In this document: positions 28,218 to 36,788 of the stretch, piece after piece
How the letters are laid out: each line of letters starts with the position of its first letter
Numbering within the stretch: position 1 is the stretch's first letter
Origin: Rhizobium bangladeshense
GTDB lineage: Bacteria > Pseudomonadota > Alphaproteobacteria > Rhizobiales > Rhizobiaceae
Length of the DNA: 64,000 nucleotides
Assembly (NCBI RefSeq): GCF_017357245.1
Contig: NZ_CP071612.1
Coordinates: forward strand, 2,111,001-2,175,000
Reading direction: 5' to 3'
Translations under genes and position numbers: made by a program
Notes under the pieces: model-generated
Seen by the model: only the letters and a program-made list of their open reading frames with translations
Database searches by the model: none
Told to the model about the DNA's origin: nothing

Positions 28218-29186
28218 ATGAACTCCAAATACCTGCCGCTGCTCGCGACCATCGTAATCTTCGTGCTCGCCTATGCCGGCTGCACGCTTCAATATCCGAA
28301 CATGCTGTCGACCCGCGTTATCGGCAACCTTTTGACCGATAACGCATTTCTCGGTATTGCCGCCGTCGGCATGACCTTCGTGATCATCTCCGGCGGCATC
28401 GATCTGTCGATCGGTTCGATCATCGCCTTTACCGGCGTCTTCCTGGCGGTCATCCTGCAGAATACGTCGATCCATCCGCTCCTCGCCTTCGCGCTGGTCC
28501 TCGTCATCACCACCGCCTTCGGCGCCGTCATGGGCGCCATCATCCACTATCTCGAAATGCCGGCATTCATCGTGACGCTTGCCGGCATGTTCCTGGCGCG
28601 CGGGATCGCCTTTGTGCTGTCGATCGACAGCATTCCGATCAACCACGATTATTATTCGACGCTGACGAGCCTCTATTGGCGGCTGCCCGGAGGCGGGCGG
28701 CTGACGCTGATCGGCGCCGTGATGCTTCTGGTCTTTGCCGCCGGCATCTTCATCGCCCACCGGACCCGCTTCGGCACCAACGTCTATGCGCTTGGGGGAG
28801 GGCCGCAGACGGCGCGGCTGATGGGTGTGCCGGTCGGACGCACGACGATCCAGATCTATGCGCTGTCGGGCTTTCTCGCCGGTCTATCCGGAATCGTTTT
28901 TTCGCTGTACACCTCTGCCGGATATTCTCTTGCTGCAGTCGGCGTCGAACTCGACGCCATCGCTGCGGTGGTCATTGGGGGGACGCTGCTGACCGGAGGA
29001 GCGGGATTCGTGGCGGGAACCTTGATCGGCATTCTGATCCAGGGACTCATTCAGACCTACATCACCTTCGACGGCACGCTGTCGAGCTGGTGGACGAAGA
29101 TTCTGATTGGCCTGCTGCTGTTTGCATTCATACTGATGCAGAAGGCGATCCTGTTCCTTTCAAGCCTGAACAAGAGGTATGCCTGA
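28218..29186 (+). CDS. yjfF: YjfF-type sugar ABC importer permease
   Basis: 322 residues, second CUT2 permease: AAVGMTFVIISGGIDLSIGS (about 49-68) and LDAIAAVVIGGTLLTGGAG (about 251-269). E. coli has the same ytfQRT-yjfF order, which supports the functional call for the whole operon. Inner membrane. Confidence 0.9.
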   Translation: MNSKYLPLLATIVIFVLAYAGCTLQYPNMLSTRVIGNLLTDNAFLGIAAVGMTFVIISGGIDLSIGSIIAFTGVFLAVILQNTSIHPLLAFALVLVITTAFGAVMGAIIHYLEMPAFIVTLAGMFLARGIAFVLSIDSIPINHDYYSTLTSLYWRLPGGGRLTLIGAVMLLVFAAGIFIAHRTRFGTNVYALGGGPQTARLMGVPVGRTTIQIYALSGFLAGLSGIVFSLYTSAGYSLAAVGVELDAIAAVVIGGTLLTGGAGFVAGTLIGILIQGLIQTYITFDGTLSSWWTKILIGLLLFAFILMQKAILFLSSLNKRYA

Positions 29187-29198
29187 GGGGGTGATCGT

Positions 29199-29981
29199 TT
29201 GCGCAATAAACTGATCGAGACACGCAAGACAGGGCGCCGAGCCCGTACGAGCCACGCACAGGTGGTCGACGAGCTCGGGAAGGCGATCGTCGCCGGTACC
29301 TATCCCGTCGGCTCGATCCTGCCGGGCGATACGGAACTGGCGCAACGCTTCAAGGTATCGCGTACGGTGCTGCGCGAGACGATGAAGACGCTTGCTGCCA
29401 AGGGCATGGTGGTTGCCAAGGCGCGGGTCGGCACGCGTGTGACCGAGAAAAACCTCTGGAATATGTTCGACAGCGAAATCATCGCCTGGCACTTCGACAA
29501 TGGCGTGACCGAAGAATTTCTGCTGCAGCTTTACGATATCCGCCTTGCCGTCGAACCCTTCGCCGCCGGTCTGGTCGCCGAGCGCGCCGATGCCGAGGAG
29601 ATCGAAATGCTGCGCGGGCTGGCTCAGGAGATGGCGGCGAGCGGGCATACGGCCGACAGCCTGGCACTCGCCGACCTGCGCTTCCACCTGGCAATTGCCG
29701 AAGCCTCGCACAATCCCTTCATGCGCACCCTCGGCAGCCTGATCGAAGCGGCCCTGGTCGGCATGTTCCGCATCAGCACGCCCCCCTCCGAAAACGGATT
29801 CGCCAATATCGCCGATACCCATATGCGCATCGTCGATGCCATCGTCTCCGGCGACAGCGCCGCCGCTCGGCGTGCGATGGAAGTCGTCATCCTAGACGGA
29901 CGCGACCACGTGCATGAGGCCTTCGCGGCCCACGGTTCTCCTGTTGTCTTGGGACCGATTTCGCCGGCAATCTCATCCTAG
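29199..29981 (+). CDS. GntR-family regulator (FCD), probable regulator of the YtfQ-type importer
   Basis: 260 residues starting at TTG 29199 with GAGGGGG eight bases before it. Winged helix with GSILPGDTELAQRFKVSRTVLRETM (about 38-62), then an FCD ligand domain with the metal-binding-type residues (LYDIRLAVEPFAAGL, LADLRFHLAIAEASHNPF, DTHMRIVDAI). It follows yjfF at 12 bases, so it is probably co-transcribed and controls the operon in response to the sugar or a breakdown product (compare DgoR). Confidence 0.88.
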   Translation: MRNKLIETRKTGRRARTSHAQVVDELGKAIVAGTYPVGSILPGDTELAQRFKVSRTVLRETMKTLAAKGMVVAKARVGTRVTEKNLWNMFDSEIIAWHFDNGVTEEFLLQLYDIRLAVEPFAAGLVAERADAEEIEMLRGLAQEMAASGHTADSLALADLRFHLAIAEASHNPFMRTLGSLIEAALVGMFRISTPPSENGFANIADTHMRIVDAIVSGDSAAARRAMEVVILDGRDHVHEAFAAHGSPVVLGPISPAISS

Positions 29982-30100
29982 TGACGCTTTGACCACGCGG
30001 CGCATTCAAGCTTTTTAGCCACTCAATGGACGTCGTAGCACCTTAAACTGCCGCGCAATTTCGTCCTGAAATGGATTTCCGATTTCGGGAATTATGCAGT

Positions 30101-30123
30101 ATGAGGCAGAAAAGCCGCCTCAT
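30101..30123. other. Hairpin in the glmU leader
   Basis: ATGAGGC / GCCTCAT inverted repeat with a 9-base loop, 23 bases before the glmU start. It has no T run. It could be a leader structure that affects translation, or a weak terminator of the previous operon. Confidence 0.3.
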
Positions 30124-30146
30124 CGCGCGGATTCGCGGAGCACATC

Positions 30147-31508
30147 ATGGAACGCACTTGTCTTGCCGTCATCCTAGCCGCCGGTGACAGCACGCGGATG
30201 AAATCCTCGAAATCTAAGGTGCTGCATCCGGTCGCCGGACGGCCGATGATCGCGCATGTGGTCGAGGCGGTCGCCTCCGCGGATATCTCCTCCGTAGCAC
30301 TGGTCGTCGGTCGCGACGCCGAGAACGTCGCCAAGTCCGCGAGCATCGACGGTGTCGCCATCGAAGCATATCTGCAGCAAGAGCGTCTCGGCACCGGCCA
30401 TGCGGTGCTGGCGGCACGCGAGGCCATCGCCAAGGGTTATGACGATATCCTCGTCACCTACGGCGACGTGCCGCTGCAGACCGACGGACCGCTGAAAGCC
30501 GCCCGCCAGGGCCTCGCCGAAGGCAGCGACGTCGTCGTCATCGGCTTTCACACCGACCGTCCGACCGGCTATGGCCGCCTGCTCGTCAAGGACGGGGAGC
30601 TCATCGCCATCCGCGAGGAGAAGGACGCCACCGACGCCGAGCGCGCTGTGACCTGGTGCAACAGCGGACTGATGGCAATCAACGGCAGCAAGGCGCTCGA
30701 TCTCCTCTCGCGCATCGGCAATGCCAATGCCAAGGGCGAATTTTATCTCACCGACCTCGTCGAGATTGCCCGTTCGCTTGGCGGTCGCGTCACAGCCGTC
30801 GATGCCCCTGAAATCGAGATGACCGGCTGCAACAACCGCGCCGAACTCGCTGTTATCGAACGCTTCTGGCAGGAGCGTCGCCGCCGCGAGATGATGCTAT
30901 CAGGCGTTACCATGATCGCGCCGGAAACGGTGTTCCTCTCCTATGACACCGTCATCGGCCGGGATGCGCTGATCGAGCCGAACGTCGTCTTCGGGCCCGG
31001 CTCGGTGATCGACAGCGGCGCCGTCATTCATGCTTTCTCGCATATCGAGGGCGCCCATGTCAGCGAAGGCGCGACCGTGGGCCCCTTCGCGCGGCTGCGG
31101 CCGGGTGCGGATCTCGCCAGCGGTTCGAAGGTCGGCAATTTTTGCGAGGTCAAGAACGGCCGGATCGGTGAGGGCGCCAAGGTCAACCATCTCACCTATA
31201 TCGGCGACGCGGTCGTTGGCGCCGGCAGCAATATCGGCGCAGGCACGATCACCTGCAATTATGACGGCGTCAACAAGAGTGAAACGGTGATCGGCGAAAA
31301 CGCCTTCATCGGATCCAATTCCTCGCTGGTCGCGCCGGTGACCATCGGCGACGGCGCCTATATCGCGTCCGGCAGCGTTATAACAGCCAACGTGCCGGCC
31401 GATGCGCTGGCGCTCGGCCGCGCCCGCCAGGAGATCAAGCCCGGACGCGCGACGTTGCTGCGCGAGCGCGCGCTCGCCATCAAGGCCGCAAAGAAGGGGA
31501 AAGGCTGA
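30147..31508 (+). CDS. glmU: Bifunctional GlmU: GlcN-1-P acetyltransferase / GlcNAc-1-P uridylyltransferase
   Basis: 453 residues, normal length. N-terminal pyrophosphorylase domain with [21 protein letters not shown] (residues 8-28). The C-terminal half is a left-handed beta-helix of hexapeptide repeats (about 250-430) with the acetyltransferase region [22 protein letters not shown]. Makes UDP-GlcNAc for peptidoglycan and LPS, and in rhizobia for Nod factor. glmS follows 110 bases downstream in the same direction. Confidence 0.96.
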   Translation: MERTCLAVILAAGDSTRMKSSKSKVLHPVAGRPMIAHVVEAVASADISSVALVVGRDAENVAKSASIDGVAIEAYLQQERLGTGHAVLAAREAIAKGYDDILVTYGDVPLQTDGPLKAARQGLAEGSDVVVIGFHTDRPTGYGRLLVKDGELIAIREEKDATDAERAVTWCNSGLMAINGSKALDLLSRIGNANAKGEFYLTDLVEIARSLGGRVTAVDAPEIEMTGCNNRAELAVIERFWQERRRREMMLSGVTMIAPETVFLSYDTVIGRDALIEPNVVFGPGSVIDSGAVIHAFSHIEGAHVSEGATVGPFARLRPGADLASGSKVGNFCEVKNGRIGEGAKVNHLTYIGDAVVGAGSNIGAGTITCNYDGVNKSETVIGENAFIGSNSSLVAPVTIGDGAYIASGSVITANVPADALALGRARQEIKPGRATLLRERALAIKAAKKGKG

Positions 31509-31618
31509 GGCTGTTTTCCGTAACCGGCGGAAATTGAAAGTGACCGCCGAGGCCATTGAGAAATAAGCCGGAATTGTTAGGACTGGCCTCATTATTGAAG
31601 CCTTTATGGGGATATTGC

Positions 31619-33445
31619 ATGTGCGGCATTGTGGGGATCGTCGGAACTCAGCCTGTTGCCGGGCGCCTGGTGGATGCGCTGAAGCGTCTCGAATATCGCG
31701 GCTACGATTCCGCCGGTGTCGCCACGATCTATGAGGGGATGATGGATCGCCGCCGCGCCGAGGGAAAGCTTTTCAACCTTGAAAAGCGCCTCGATGCAGA
31801 GCCGCTGCCCGGCACCGTCGGCATCGCCCATACGCGCTGGGCTACGCACGGGGTCCCCAATGAGACCAATGCCCACCCGCACTTTGTCGAAGGGGTTGCG
31901 GTCGTCCATAATGGCATTATCGAGAATTTCTCCGAACTTCGCGACGAACTGACCGGAGAAGGGGCGGTCTTCGATACCCAGACGGATACCGAAGTGGTCG
32001 CGCACCTGATGGCGAAATACCTGCGTGAGGGTCTTGAGCCGCGCGCAGCCATGCTCAAGATGCTGAATCGGGTGACCGGCGCCTATGCGCTGGCCGTCAT
32101 GCTCAAGGCCGTTCCCGACACGATCATGGCCGCTCGTTCCGGCCCGCCGCTCGCCGTCGGCTATGGTCGCGGCGAAATGTTCCTCGGCTCGGATGCGATC
32201 GCCCTCTCGCCCTTCACCAACGAGATCACCTATCTCGTCGACGGCGACTGCGCCATCATCACTCGCGACGCCGTCTCCGTCCTGGATTTCACTGGCAAAC
32301 CGGTCAAGCGCGCGCGCCAGATCTCGCAGGCGACTGCCTATGTCGTCGACAAGGGCAATCACCGCCATTTCATGGAAAAGGAAATCTACGAGCAGCCGGA
32401 GGTGATCTCCCATGCGCTCAGCCACTACGTGGATTTTGCGGAAAACACGATCGGCGCCAATGCCGCCGCGATCGATTTCAAGGCGGCAAGCAGCCTTGCG
32501 ATTTCGGCCTGCGGCACTGCCTATCTCGCAGGCCTTGTCGGCAAATACTGGTTCGAACGTTACGCCCGGCTGCCTGTTGAAATCGATGTCGCCTCCGAAT
32601 TCCGCTACCGCGAAATGCCGCTCTCGCCATCGCAGGCCGCACTCTTCATCTCCCAGTCCGGCGAGACCGCCGACACGCTGGCGTCGCTTCGTTATTGCCG
32701 GGACAACGGCCTCAAGATCGGCGCTGTCGTCAATGTCCGCGAATCGACGATTGCCCGCGAATCCGACGCCGTGTTCCCGATCATGGCCGGGCCCGAGATC
32801 GGCGTCGCCTCGACCAAGGCCTTCACCTGCCAGCTTGCCGTCTTGGCGTCGCTGGCGATCGGCGCCGGCAAGGCGCGCGGCACGGTGAACGCGGATGAGG
32901 AGAGGGCTCTCGTTCGCCATCTCGCCGAAATGCCGCGGATCATGAGCCGCGTGCTGAACCTCATCCAGCCACAGATGGAAAGCCTGTCGCGCGAACTGTC
33001 GAAGTGCAAGGACGTGCTCTATCTCGGCCGCGGCACCAGCTTCCCGCTCGCCATGGAAGGCGCGCTGAAGCTCAAGGAAATTTCCTATATCCACGCCGAA
33101 GGATATGCCGCCGGCGAATTGAAGCACGGCCCGATCGCGCTGATCGATGAGAACATGCCGGTCATTGTCATCGCCCCTTATGACCGCTTCTTCGAAAAGA
33201 CAGTCTCGAACATGCAGGAGGTCGCGGCGCGCGGCGGCCGCATCATTTTCATCACCGATGAAGCCGGTGCGGCGGCCTCGAGACTGCCGACCATGGCGAC
33301 GATCGTCCTGCCTGTCGTCGACGAAATCATCGCGCCGATGATCTTCTCTCTGCCGATCCAGCTGCTCGCCTATCACACCGCCGTATTCATGGGCACCGAC
33401 GTCGATCAGCCGCGCAACCTGGCGAAATCCGTGACCGTGGAATAA
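31619..33445 (+). CDS. glmS: Glucosamine-6-phosphate synthase
   Basis: 608 residues from ATG 31619, so that Cys2 (MCGIVGIVG) is the N-terminal nucleophile. Glutaminase domain 1-240 with HTRWATHG, then two SIS isomerase domains (ISACGTAYLAG, LFISQSGETADT, YLGRGTSFPLAMEGALKLKE) and the C-terminal PRNLAKSVTVE. Converts fructose-6-P and glutamine to GlcN-6-P, the first step of the path completed by GlmU. The leader shows no sign of a glmS ribozyme (not expected in this phylum). Confidence 0.97.
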   Translation: MCGIVGIVGTQPVAGRLVDALKRLEYRGYDSAGVATIYEGMMDRRRAEGKLFNLEKRLDAEPLPGTVGIAHTRWATHGVPNETNAHPHFVEGVAVVHNGIIENFSELRDELTGEGAVFDTQTDTEVVAHLMAKYLREGLEPRAAMLKMLNRVTGAYALAVMLKAVPDTIMAARSGPPLAVGYGRGEMFLGSDAIALSPFTNEITYLVDGDCAIITRDAVSVLDFTGKPVKRARQISQATAYVVDKGNHRHFMEKEIYEQPEVISHALSHYVDFAENTIGANAAAIDFKAASSLAISACGTAYLAGLVGKYWFERYARLPVEIDVASEFRYREMPLSPSQAALFISQSGETADTLASLRYCRDNGLKIGAVVNVRESTIARESDAVFPIMAGPEIGVASTKAFTCQLAVLASLAIGAGKARGTVNADEERALVRHLAEMPRIMSRVLNLIQPQMESLSRELSKCKDVLYLGRGTSFPLAMEGALKLKEISYIHAEGYAAGELKHGPIALIDENMPVIVIAPYDRFFEKTVSNMQEVAARGGRIIFITDEAGAAASRLPTMATIVLPVVDEIIAPMIFSLPIQLLAYHTAVFMGTDVDQPRNLAKSVTVE

Positions 33446-33580
33446 GCCTGCGGGAGCCGGGTCTCCGCGCCAAAACGTATTGTGCGGCGGATCGAATTCT
33501 GGCAATTTTGGTATGCGGACAAGGGGGAAGGGCCGGAGTTCCGGCCTGTCCACGACTGAGATGGAGTTCATCAGGAAGCG

Positions 33581-34288
33581 ATGGCCGACAATGCCCCCAG
33601 AATGCCGGTCGCGACCCGGCTGAGGAACAATTTTCTCGCAGGTCTGATCATCTGCGCGCCGATCGCGATTACCATCTGGCTGACGTGGACCTTCATCCAC
33701 TGGTCGGACAGCTGGGTCAGGCCGTATATTCCGGCGCGGTGGAACCCGGAAAGCTATCTCAATTTCGCCATCCCCGGTTTCGGCCTGCTGATTGCCGTCG
33801 TCCTGATCACCGTCGTCGGCTTCCTCGGCAAGAACCTCATCGGCCAGAGCATCGTCCGTTTCGGCGAATCGGTCGTCCAGCGCATGCCGTTAGTGCGCAC
33901 GATTTACAGAAGCGTGAAGCAGATTTTCGAAACCGTGCTGAAGGAGCAGTCGAATTCCTTCAAGAAGGTCGGTCTGATCGAATATCCCGGTCCCGGCCTC
34001 TGGGCGCTGGTCTTCGTTGCCACCGACGCCAAGGGCGAGATTGCCTCGAAGTTCAATGCCATGGGTCAGGACATGGTCGCCGTCTTCCTGCCGCCGACGC
34101 CCGTGCCGACAGCCGGTTTTCTCATTTTCGTGCCGCGCGAAAAGATCGTCATGCTCGACATGAGCCCGGAAGACGCCGCCAAGTTCCTGATTTCGGGCGG
34201 TCTCGTCGCCCCGGACCATAAACCGTCCGAGCCGAAGCAGAAACATCTGCCGCGGCCGAAGCCGGTGGCGGTTTCAAAGGCAGACTAG
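33581..34288 (+). CDS. DUF502-family inner-membrane protein
   Basis: 235 residues. Two membrane segments (about 18-40 and 65-90), then a conserved soluble domain with VQRMPLVRTIYRSVKQIFET, GPGLWALVFVATDAKGEI and PPTPVPTAGFLIFVPREKI, the DUF502 signature. Function is unknown for the family. AGGAAG precedes the ATG. Its stop shares the bases CTAG with the stop of recG coming from the other strand. Confidence 0.9.
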   Translation: MADNAPRMPVATRLRNNFLAGLIICAPIAITIWLTWTFIHWSDSWVRPYIPARWNPESYLNFAIPGFGLLIAVVLITVVGFLGKNLIGQSIVRFGESVVQRMPLVRTIYRSVKQIFETVLKEQSNSFKKVGLIEYPGPGLWALVFVATDAKGEIASKFNAMGQDMVAVFLPPTPVPTAGFLIFVPREKIVMLDMSPEDAAKFLISGGLVAPDHKPSEPKQKHLPRPKPVAVSKAD

Positions 34289-36390
34289 CCTGCTCTCAGG
34301 AAACGGATCGCCTCGTCGCGGCGGAAGAGATAGAGCAGGGTGCGGACCGCCTGTCCTCTTTCGCTGGTCAATTCCGGATCGCGCTCGATCAGATAGGCAG
34401 CGTCCTTGCGGGCGATCTCGAGTAGATCGGCATGTGCCTCGAGGCTGGCGATGCGGAACCCCGGCGTGCCGGATTGCCGCGTGCCGAGCAACTCGCCTTC
34501 GCCGCGCAGCTTCAGATCTTCCTCCGCGATTCGGAAACCATCCTCCGTTTCCCGCATGATCGAAAGCCTGGCGTGACCGGTCTCGCCGAGCGGTCCCTTG
34601 TAGAGCAGGATGCAGGTCGAGGCCTCGTCGCCTCGCCCGACACGGCCGCGCAGCTGATGCAGCTGCGCCAGCCCGAAGCGTTCGGCGTGTTCGATCACCA
34701 TGATTGTCGCATCCGGCACGTCGACGCCCACTTCGACGACGGTCGTGGCGACCAGAAGTCGGGTCTCGCCGTTCTTGAAGGCCATCATTGCCGCATCCTT
34801 TTCCGCGCCGCTCATGCGACCGTGGATCAGGCCGATATCCGGGCCGAGCGCGGAGACGAGCGTCGCATGCCGCTCTTCGGCCGACATCAGGTCGAGCTCC
34901 TCGGATTCTTCGACCAGCGGGCAGATCCAGTAGGCTTTCCTGCCCTCGGCGATCGCGCTCTGCAGCCGCCCGACGATCTCTCCGGTCCGTTCCATCGGCA
35001 CGGTGATCGTCTGGATCGGCTTGCGGCCGGCCGGTTTCTCGGTCAGCTTGGAAACATCCATATCGCCGAAGGCGGCCAGCACCAGGGTGCGGGGGATCGG
35101 CGTCGCCGTCATGACGAGCATATGCGGCGAGATGCCTTTGGCGGTCAGCCGCAGGCGCTGATGCACGCCGAAACGGTGCTGCTCGTCGACGACGGCAAGC
35201 ATCAGATTGGCGTAACTGACGCTCTCCTGGAACAGGGCGTGCGTACCGATGATGATCTGTGCGGCGCCGGAGGAGATGCGCTCGAGGATCTCCTCGCGCT
35301 CGCGTCCCTTGGTGCGCCCGGTCAGCACCTCGATGCCGAGCCCGGCGGAGGCGGCGAATTTCGAGATCGTCGCGTGGTGCTGACGGGCGAGGATTTCGGT
35401 CGGCGCCATCAGCACAGCCTGGCCGCCGCTCTCGATCACCGCCGCCATCGCCATCAGCGCCACCAGAGTCTTGCCGGAGCCGACATCGCCCTGCAGCAGC
35501 CGCAGCATCCGCTCGGCTCCGGCCATGTCTTTCAAAATGTCGGCGATCGCCTCGTTCTGGCTTGATGTGAGCGAGAAGGGCACCGTCTTCAGGATCATGC
35601 TGCTGACGGAGCCGGTCGCATGCACCGGCTGACCCGCCACTTTGCGCAGCCTCTGGCGCACCAGGCTGAGCGATAGCTGACCGGCCAGAAATTCGTCATA
35701 GGCGAGTCGCCGGCGGGCAGGGGCTTGCGGGTCGATATCGGCGGGATCGCGCGGCTCGTGCAGCATATGAAAACCGTCACGGATCGACGGAAGGCCCTGT
35801 CGCTGTGTCAGCGCAGGGTCGATCCATTCCGGCAGTTCGGGAAAGCGCGGCAGGGCGGCGTCGATGATCTTGCGCAGCGTTTTCGGCGAAAGCCCCGCCG
35901 TCAGCGGATAGATCGGCTCGACGAGCGGAAGGCTCTCCGCCTCCTCGGCCCTGACGATATAGTCGGGATGAACCATCGAGGCGCGGCCGTTGAACCAGTC
36001 GACCTTGCCGCTGACCGTTACCTCGGCGTCTACAGGCAGTTGCTTTTCCAGCCATGCCGCCTGCCCACGGAAGAACACCAGCGTCAATTCGCCGGTCTCG
36101 TCATGCAGGAACACGCGGTAGGGGATATTGCTCTTGCCGCGCGGCGGCGCCTGGTGGCGGTCGACGCGAGCGGTGATCGTTACGATCGCGCCCTGCGGCG
36201 CCAGGGCTATCCCCGGCTGGTTGCGCCGGTCGATAAGCGAAAAGGGCGCGTGGAACAAAAGGTCGATGACCCGGCAATCCTCCGCCGTGTCGCGCCCGAG
36301 CAGCTTGACCAGCAACTCGGCGATCTTCGGGCCGACGCCCGGAAGGCCCGAAACGGGAGAAAACAGAGGGTCGAGAACGGCGGGGCGCAT
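34285..36390 (-). CDS. recG: ATP-dependent DNA helicase RecG
   Basis: 701 residues from ATG 36390, which gives MRPAVLDPLFSPVSGLPGVGPK, the expected wedge/OB N-terminus. Helicase motifs: LLQGDVGSGKTLVA (motif I), VVDEQHRFG (DEQH, motif II), MTATPIPRTL (III), GVDVPDATIMVIEHAERFGLAQLHQLRGRVGRG (V-VI; shown in parts). Remodels stalled replication forks and Holliday junctions. The upstream strand partner is sdhE-mfd, divergent. Confidence 0.96.
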   Translation of the reverse strand: MRPAVLDPLFSPVSGLPGVGPKIAELLVKLLGRDTAEDCRVIDLLFHAPFSLIDRRNQPGIALAPQGAIVTITARVDRHQAPPRGKSNIPYRVFLHDETGELTLVFFRGQAAWLEKQLPVDAEVTVSGKVDWFNGRASMVHPDYIVRAEEAESLPLVEPIYPLTAGLSPKTLRKIIDAALPRFPELPEWIDPALTQRQGLPSIRDGFHMLHEPRDPADIDPQAPARRRLAYDEFLAGQLSLSLVRQRLRKVAGQPVHATGSVSSMILKTVPFSLTSSQNEAIADILKDMAGAERMLRLLQGDVGSGKTLVALMAMAAVIESGGQAVLMAPTEILARQHHATISKFAASAGLGIEVLTGRTKGREREEILERISSGAAQIIIGTHALFQESVSYANLMLAVVDEQHRFGVHQRLRLTAKGISPHMLVMTATPIPRTLVLAAFGDMDVSKLTEKPAGRKPIQTITVPMERTGEIVGRLQSAIAEGRKAYWICPLVEESEELDLMSAEERHATLVSALGPDIGLIHGRMSGAEKDAAMMAFKNGETRLLVATTVVEVGVDVPDATIMVIEHAERFGLAQLHQLRGRVGRGDEASTCILLYKGPLGETGHARLSIMRETEDGFRIAEEDLKLRGEGELLGTRQSGTPGFRIASLEAHADLLEIARKDAAYLIERDPELTSERGQAVRTLLYLFRRDEAIRFLRAG

Positions 36391-36482
36391 GCGGCCAAAA
36401 TGCGACGAACAATGCGGCCTTGGCAAGGCTGACAAGCCGCTTTCGAGGGTCTATAGAGGCGCATCAACAGGAAGGTAATGCC

Positions 36483-36788
36483 ATGACAGGTGTCACACTC
36501 ACGAGTGCCGGTCTCGACCCGCGCCGCCGCCGAATCCTTTTCCGCTGCTGGCACCGCGGCATCCGCGAAATGGATCTGGTTTTCGGTCAGTTCGCCGAAG
36601 CCGAGATTACAAAGCTTTCCGACGCCGAGCTCGACGAATTCGAAACGATCATGGCGGAAGAGGATAATGATCTTCTTCGCTGGATCATGGGAACATGGCC
36701 GGTGCCGGAGCGTTTCCAGACTCCGATGTTTGCCCGCCTTGCCGCCTATAAGCCCGATTTCGACAAGCCCCTCAGGACGCCGGAATGA
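36483..36788 (+). CDS. sdhE: Succinate dehydrogenase FAD assembly factor SdhE
   Basis: 101 residues from ATG 36483 (AGGAAGG upstream). The RGIRE motif (residues 25-29) is the conserved RGxxE that SdhE/Sdh5 proteins use to promote covalent flavinylation of SdhA. The end WPVPERFQTPMFARL is also family-typical. The last bases overlap mfd (ATGA). The link of sdhE with recG and mfd is common in rhizobia. Confidence 0.93.
   Translation: MTGVTLTSAGLDPRRRRILFRCWHRGIREMDLVFGQFAEAEITKLSDAELDEFETIMAEEDNDLLRWIMGTWPVPERFQTPMFARLAAYKPDFDKPLRTPE

Noticed and set aside
31509..31618. glmS ribozyme or riboswitch in the glmS leader
   Set aside because: The 110-base leader has only a weak long-range 7-base pairing and none of the ribozyme core; the class is known mainly from Gram-positive bacteria.
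31604..33700. Long minus-strand frame (698 codons) opposite glmS
   Set aside because: glmS is certain on the plus strand and the opposite frame shows no family motifs.
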